This document shows, piece after piece, positions 60,549 through 64,000 of a stretch of DNA of 64,000 bases. The stretch lies in assembly GCF_031834595.1 (NCBI RefSeq), contig NZ_CP115541.1, positions 3,590,501 to 3,654,500 of the forward strand, in the 5' to 3' direction. The notes beneath the pieces were generated by a model. It was not told the DNA's origin. It ran no database searches and saw only the letters and a program-made list of their open reading frames with translations. This DNA comes from Stenotrophomonas oahuensis (GTDB lineage Bacteria; Pseudomonadota; Gammaproteobacteria; Xanthomonadales; Xanthomonadaceae). The position numbers and the translations under genes are program-made. The number at the start of each line of letters is the position of its first letter. The first letter of the stretch is position 1.

Positions 60549-61411
60549 GCCGGGGCTCCGGGGTTGCGCTTGTACAGGGTGCGGCCGCACGGCTGGATCA
60601 GATCCGCAGCGTGCAGGTAGTTCTCCGAATGGCCGGTATAGAGCAGGCCGTCATCACCCATGTGCTGGATCAGACGCGAAAGGATGCCGCGCTGGGTGGG
60701 CTTGTCGAAGTAGATCATCACGTTGCGGCAGAACAGCGCGTCGTAGGGGCCGCCGACGTCGTAGCGCGGTGCCAGCAGATTCAGCGGGCGGAACTCGATC
60801 AGCTCGCGCAGGGCCGGAATTACCCGGCACTGGCCTTCGTTGGGGCCACTGCCGCGCTGGAAGTAGCGCTTCTTGATCGCCAGGTCCAGACCATTGACCC
60901 GGTCCAGCGCATACACGCCACGGCTGGCCGTGGCCAGCACCTGGGTGTCCACGTCGGTGGCCAGGATGCGCACTGGCGGCTTCAGCGTACCGAACGCTTC
61001 GCAGGCGGTGATCGCCATGGAGTAGGGCTCTTCACCGGTAGAGGCGGCGCAGGACCACAGCTGCAGGGTGCCGTGGCCGGCGCGTGCGCGCAGTTCCTCG
61101 TTGAGCTTTTCGAAATGATGCGGCTCGCGGAAGAACGCGGTCAGGTTGGTGGTGAGCGCGTTGGTGAATGCCTGCCATTCGTCACCGCCATGGGCTTCGA
61201 GCTGGTTGAGGTAGTCCTCGAAACTGCGCATGCCGAGCGCACGCAGGCGGCGCGACAGGCGGCCGTAGACCATGTCGCGCTTGGCCGGGGCCAGTGAGAT
61301 GCCAACGCGCTGGTAGATCAGGTCGCAGATGCGGCGGAAGTCGCGGTCGCCGAAGTCGAACTCACGGCTGTTGGCGGAAGCAGGAGCGGAAGGCGTGGTC
61401 ACGGGCGACAT
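60545..61411 (-). CDS. cheR: Chemotaxis protein methyltransferase CheR
   Basis: A 288-residue SAM-dependent enzyme that methylates receptor Glu residues. The N-terminal helical domain ([20 protein letters not shown]) precedes the SAM-binding [20 protein letters not shown] and the later [17 protein letters not shown]. Upstream, 83 bp away on the same strand, is an mcp gene whose product ends in a CheR-docking-type pentapeptide. Overlaps cheD by 4 bases. Confidence 0.96.
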   Translation of the reverse strand: MSPVTTPSAPASANSREFDFGDRDFRRICDLIYQRVGISLAPAKRDMVYGRLSRRLRALGMRSFEDYLNQLEAHGGDEWQAFTNALTTNLTAFFREPHHFEKLNEELRARAGHGTLQLWSCAASTGEEPYSMAITACEAFGTLKPPVRILATDVDTQVLATASRGVYALDRVNGLDLAIKKRYFQRGSGPNEGQCRVIPALRELIEFRPLNLLAPRYDVGGPYDALFCRNVMIYFDKPTQRGILSRLIQHMGDDGLLYTGHSENYLHAADLIQPCGRTLYKRNPGAPA

Positions 61412-61430
61412 CCATCGAAGGGGGGCAACG

Positions 61431-61486
61431 GTAGAGCCGGGCTTGCCCGGCTTTACGGCCGATCAGCCGGGCAAGCCCGGCTCTAC
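61431..61486. repeat. GTAG-REP dimer between mcp and cheR
   Basis: GTAG plus AGCCGGGC/GCCCGGCT (61431-61452), then AGCCGGGC/GCCCGGCT plus CTAC (61465-61486), a symmetrical inverted pair. As it lies within a likely operon, the mRNA hairpins could lower cheRDB expression relative to mcp. Confidence 0.82.
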
Positions 61487-61494
61487 GTCAGTGG

Positions 61495-63765
61495 TTAAAA
61501 CTCCTGCCAGTCGCCTTCGTCTGCACCGGTGGTGCGCGGCAGCGGCTTGGTGGCGGCTTTCGGCGTGCTTGCGACAGGCTTCAGGCGTGGTGCGGCGGCG
61601 CTGACCGGGGCGACCCGGGCGGTGACGGCGCTGACCGCGGCGGCGACCTGGTTGTCGAGGCGGAAGATGGCCACGGCATCGGCCAGCTGGGTCGCCTGTT
61701 CTTCCATGGCGCGGGCGGCGGCGGTGGCTTCTTCCACCAGCGCGGCGTTCTGCTGGGTGGTTTCGTCCATCTGCACCACGGTCTGGTTGACCTGCTCGAT
61801 GCCGGCCGACTGTTCCTGCGACGCGGCGGAGATCTCGGCCATGATGTCGGTGACGCGCTGCACCGAGGCAACGATCTCGCCCATGGTGCTGCCGGCCTTG
61901 TTCACCAGCGCCGAACCGTCGGCGACGCTGGCCACCGAGTCGTCGATCAGGCCCTTGATTTCCTTGGCGGCCGCAGCGGAACGCTGGGCCAGGGTGCGCA
62001 CTTCCGAGGCCACCACGGCAAAGCCGCGACCCTGTTCGCCGGCACGTGCGGCTTCCACCGCCGCGTTCAGCGCCAGGATGTTGGTCTGGAATGCGATGCC
62101 GTCGATCACCGAGATGATCTCGGCAATGCGCTTGGAGCTCGATTCAATCGCACTCATGGTGGTCACGACCTGGCCGACCACTTCACCGCCCTGGCTGGCG
62201 ACGGTGTGTGCGCCGATCGCGAGTTGGTTGGCCTGGCGGGCATGCTCGGCGTTCTGGCGTACGGTGGAGGTCAGTTCCTCCATCGACGCGGCGGTTTCCT
62301 CCAGGTTGGCGGCCTGCTGTTCGGTACGACGCGACAGGTCGCTGTTGCCGGTGGAGATCTCGCTGGCCGCGAGGTTGATGCTGCTGGCCGAGGTCTGGAT
62401 CTGGCCGACAATCTGGGTCAGCTGGGCAACCGTGGCGTTGGCGTCGTCGCGCATGGTGGCGAACACGCCCTGGTAGTCCCCGTGCATGCGTGCGGTGAGG
62501 TCGCCTTCGGCGATGGCCGAGAGCAGCTGCGACAGCTTGCCCAGGTTGTCGTCGCTGACCTGCATCATCGCGTTCAAGCTGGCGATCATCTGACGGAAAT
62601 CGTGATCGAAGCGGGCTTCGTCACCACGCTGGGTGAAGTCGCCGGCAGCGGCCGCGCTGCCCAGGCGCTTGATCTCTGCGTTGATGCTGGACAGGTTCTG
62701 TTTGACCGTATCGACGGTGCTGCTGATTGCGGCCTTGTCGCCCGGGTAGCGCGGCGCATCAACACTGAGGTCGCCGACGGCGTAGCGTTGGACCACGGCC
62801 AGCACGTCCTGCATGGTCTGCACGTGCGCACCGACCAGCGCATTGGTTTCATGCACCATCAGGCCGTACTCGCCCGGGAAGGCGGATTCGTCCATGCGGT
62901 AGCGGGTCTGGCCGGCATCATGTTGCGCTGCCATCTCGCGCTGGGCGGTGATCACCGCGTGCAGCTGCTGCTGCATGCGGCCCATGCTTTCCAGCAGGCG
63001 ACCGGGTTCGTCCTGCGCCTGCGTGCCGATGCGGCTGTCGAGCTTGCCGCTGGCGATGCTTTCGGCGACGCCGGTGGCCTGGCGCAGCGGACCGGTGATG
63101 CGGTTGCCGATGATCCAGCTCAGGGCCAGCACGATGATCACCAGCGTACCACCGGTGGCGGTCATCACCGCGGTGAAGGCGAGGGCGTCGTTCTGCACGT
63201 CGTCCATGTAGACGCCGCTGGTGACCACCCACTGCCACGGCTTGTACATCGAGGCAAAGGTGGCCTTCGGGATCAGGCCTTCGGCACCGGGCTTGGTGGT
63301 GGAGTAATAGGTGTAGCCGCTGCCGTTCTTGACCGCATCGTCCACCTGCAGCTGGTACAGCGCCACTCCATCGGCCGACTTGTAGTCCTTCACCATCTGG
63401 CCCACGCGCTTGGGCTGGAACGGATGCACGTGCAGCACGTAGTCGGTGGTGAGGATGTTGTAGTAGGCACTGCCACCGTCGGCGCGCATCGCGTCGACCG
63501 CCTTCATGGCGTTTTCCTTGGCCGCTGTTTCGGTCAGCTCACCCTTGTCAGCCAGGGCCTTGTAGTGGTCCATGATCCCGAAGGTGATTTCCACCTGGGT
63601 CTTCAGGCTTTCCTTGCGTGTCTCGTACAGGTCCAGGTACTGCTTGCGCGCGGCGACCACGGCCAGCGCGATCACGCCGATGGCAATCAGCACGGTCAGC
63701 AGGTTGAGCTTGTTGCGGACGGAGAGGTTGGAAAAGAACTGGTTCCAGCGGCTGAGCAAGGTCAT
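61495..63765 (-). CDS. Methyl-accepting chemotaxis protein with sCache domain
   Basis: A 756-residue chemoreceptor. TM1 at about 18-40 is followed by a periplasmic sCache_2-type domain (about 41-195; [20 protein letters not shown] and [20 protein letters not shown]), TM2 at about 200-222 and two HAMP-like regions. The cytoplasmic hairpin has the universal tip [20 protein letters not shown] and [20 protein letters not shown]. The C-terminal tail is a long Ala/Pro linker ending DWQEF, a CheR/CheB-docking pentapeptide of the xWxxF kind. Cache ligands are often small organic acids or amino acids; the ligand is unknown. Heads the mcp-cheR-cheD-cheB group. Confidence 0.95.
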   Translation of the reverse strand: MTLLSRWNQFFSNLSVRNKLNLLTVLIAIGVIALAVVAARKQYLDLYETRKESLKTQVEITFGIMDHYKALADKGELTETAAKENAMKAVDAMRADGGSAYYNILTTDYVLHVHPFQPKRVGQMVKDYKSADGVALYQLQVDDAVKNGSGYTYYSTTKPGAEGLIPKATFASMYKPWQWVVTSGVYMDDVQNDALAFTAVMTATGGTLVIIVLALSWIIGNRITGPLRQATGVAESIASGKLDSRIGTQAQDEPGRLLESMGRMQQQLHAVITAQREMAAQHDAGQTRYRMDESAFPGEYGLMVHETNALVGAHVQTMQDVLAVVQRYAVGDLSVDAPRYPGDKAAISSTVDTVKQNLSSINAEIKRLGSAAAAGDFTQRGDEARFDHDFRQMIASLNAMMQVSDDNLGKLSQLLSAIAEGDLTARMHGDYQGVFATMRDDANATVAQLTQIVGQIQTSASSINLAASEISTGNSDLSRRTEQQAANLEETAASMEELTSTVRQNAEHARQANQLAIGAHTVASQGGEVVGQVVTTMSAIESSSKRIAEIISVIDGIAFQTNILALNAAVEAARAGEQGRGFAVVASEVRTLAQRSAAAAKEIKGLIDDSVASVADGSALVNKAGSTMGEIVASVQRVTDIMAEISAASQEQSAGIEQVNQTVVQMDETTQQNAALVEEATAAARAMEEQATQLADAVAIFRLDNQVAAAVSAVTARVAPVSAAAPRLKPVASTPKAATKPLPRTTGADEGDWQEF

Positions 63766-63924
63766 GGGAGAGGATCTTTACAGTCGGGGGCATGCTGCGA
63801 TGCCTGGAGTGGTGGCGATGGCCGGAAAGGCCGACGTCGACGAACGTGCCGAGGCAAAGGAGATATCGGCCATTACGCCTTTGAATTGAGACGTGGAAAC
63901 TGAGCGTGTTCAGGTTTGAAAAGA

Positions 63925-63958
63925 AGAACGCCCCGATGCGTGCGCATCGGGGCGTTCT
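63925..63958 (-). terminator. Terminator of a gene beyond the right edge
   Basis: A perfect 16-bp stem AGAACGCCCCGATGCG with loop of 2, followed on the minus strand by TCTTTTC. It lies 160 bp upstream of the mcp start and must end a minus-strand gene located outside the window. Between it and 63765 no gene is seen. Confidence 0.85.
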
Positions 63959-63973
63959 GTGTTGCGTTCGGCG

Positions 63974-63995
63974 GTAGAGCCGGGCTTGCCCGGCT
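63974..63995 (+). repeat. GTAG-REP (SMAG-like) palindrome
   Basis: GTAG (63974-63977) plus AGCCGGGC/GCCCGGCT (63978-63995) with loop TT, the same stem as the 61431-61486 dimer. Near the right edge of the window. Confidence 0.78.
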
Positions 63996-64000
63996 GCAGG

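Overview
The window comes from a gamma-proteobacterium of the Xanthomonadaceae, most likely a Stenotrophomonas species. Four things point there. The gene order carA-carB-greA-rpfE-recJ ... prfB-lysS-rpfG-rpfC-rpfF-rpfB ... acnA (rpfA) is the rpf (regulation of pathogenicity factors) region of xanthomonads. There is no rpfH between rpfG and rpfC. The base composition is high in G+C. Two dozen short palindromes carry a terminal GTAG, like the SMAG/GTAG-REP family of S. maltophilia.

Layout. 1-2.2 kb: two tandem amino-acid permeases. 2.4-9.2 kb: NUDIX hydrolase, serA divergent from a D-2-hydroxyglutarate dehydrogenase gene, a DUF2388/DUF4105 secreted pair, and a lysozyme-inhibitor-like lipoprotein. 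9.2-15.1 kb: a minus-strand run with efpL (yeiP), an HSD10-like SDR, a large PAS-GGDEF-EAL protein, HMG-CoA lyase and a methylglutaconyl-CoA hydratase-like enzyme. 15.2-17.6 kb: feoAB plus a Cys-rich third gene behind a Fur-box-like site. 17.7-26.3 kb: dapB, carA, carB, greA, rpfE, recJ. 26.4-30.5 kb: a DUF1176 protein divergent from a VIT/VWA/DUF2135 protein. 30.5-39.7 kb: prfB (programmed +1 frameshift), lysS and the DSF quorum-sensing genes rpfG, rpfC, rpfF, rpfB. 39.8-40.9 kb: a zeta-toxin-like/Phd-like pair. 41.0-43.8 kb: acnA (rpfA). 44-50.4 kb: a LysR regulator, a PrpF/GalD-family isomerase, an NrtA/SsuA-type ABC importer and an OprO/P porin. 50.4-53.4 kb: three divergent paralogues of unknown function, each behind an almost identical 250-bp module. 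53.4-58.2 kb: a BamE-like protein, an AbrB/PIN toxin-antitoxin pair, acnB, a small secreted protein and a SymE-like gene. 58.9-63.8 kb: mcp-cheR-cheD-cheB.

How the parts work together. RpfF makes the DSF fatty-acid signal, RpfC senses it and passes phosphate to RpfG, a cyclic-di-GMP phosphodiesterase. RpfB is a fatty acyl-CoA ligase linked to DSF turnover. The upstream GGDEF/EAL protein and the chemotaxis operon belong to the same c-di-GMP/motility area of physiology. Central metabolism is represented by two aconitases (acnA and acnB, 11 kb apart), carAB, dapB, serA and leucine-catabolic enzymes.

The most unusual parts are the cassette-like array at 50.4-53.4 kb, where the non-coding modules are far better conserved than the proteins they separate; GTAG elements whose TAG is the stop codon of three genes; the orientation of rpfF relative to rpfB; and the isomerase/ABC/porin locus beside aconitase. 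No CRISPR array, tRNA, rRNA, insertion sequence or prophage was seen.
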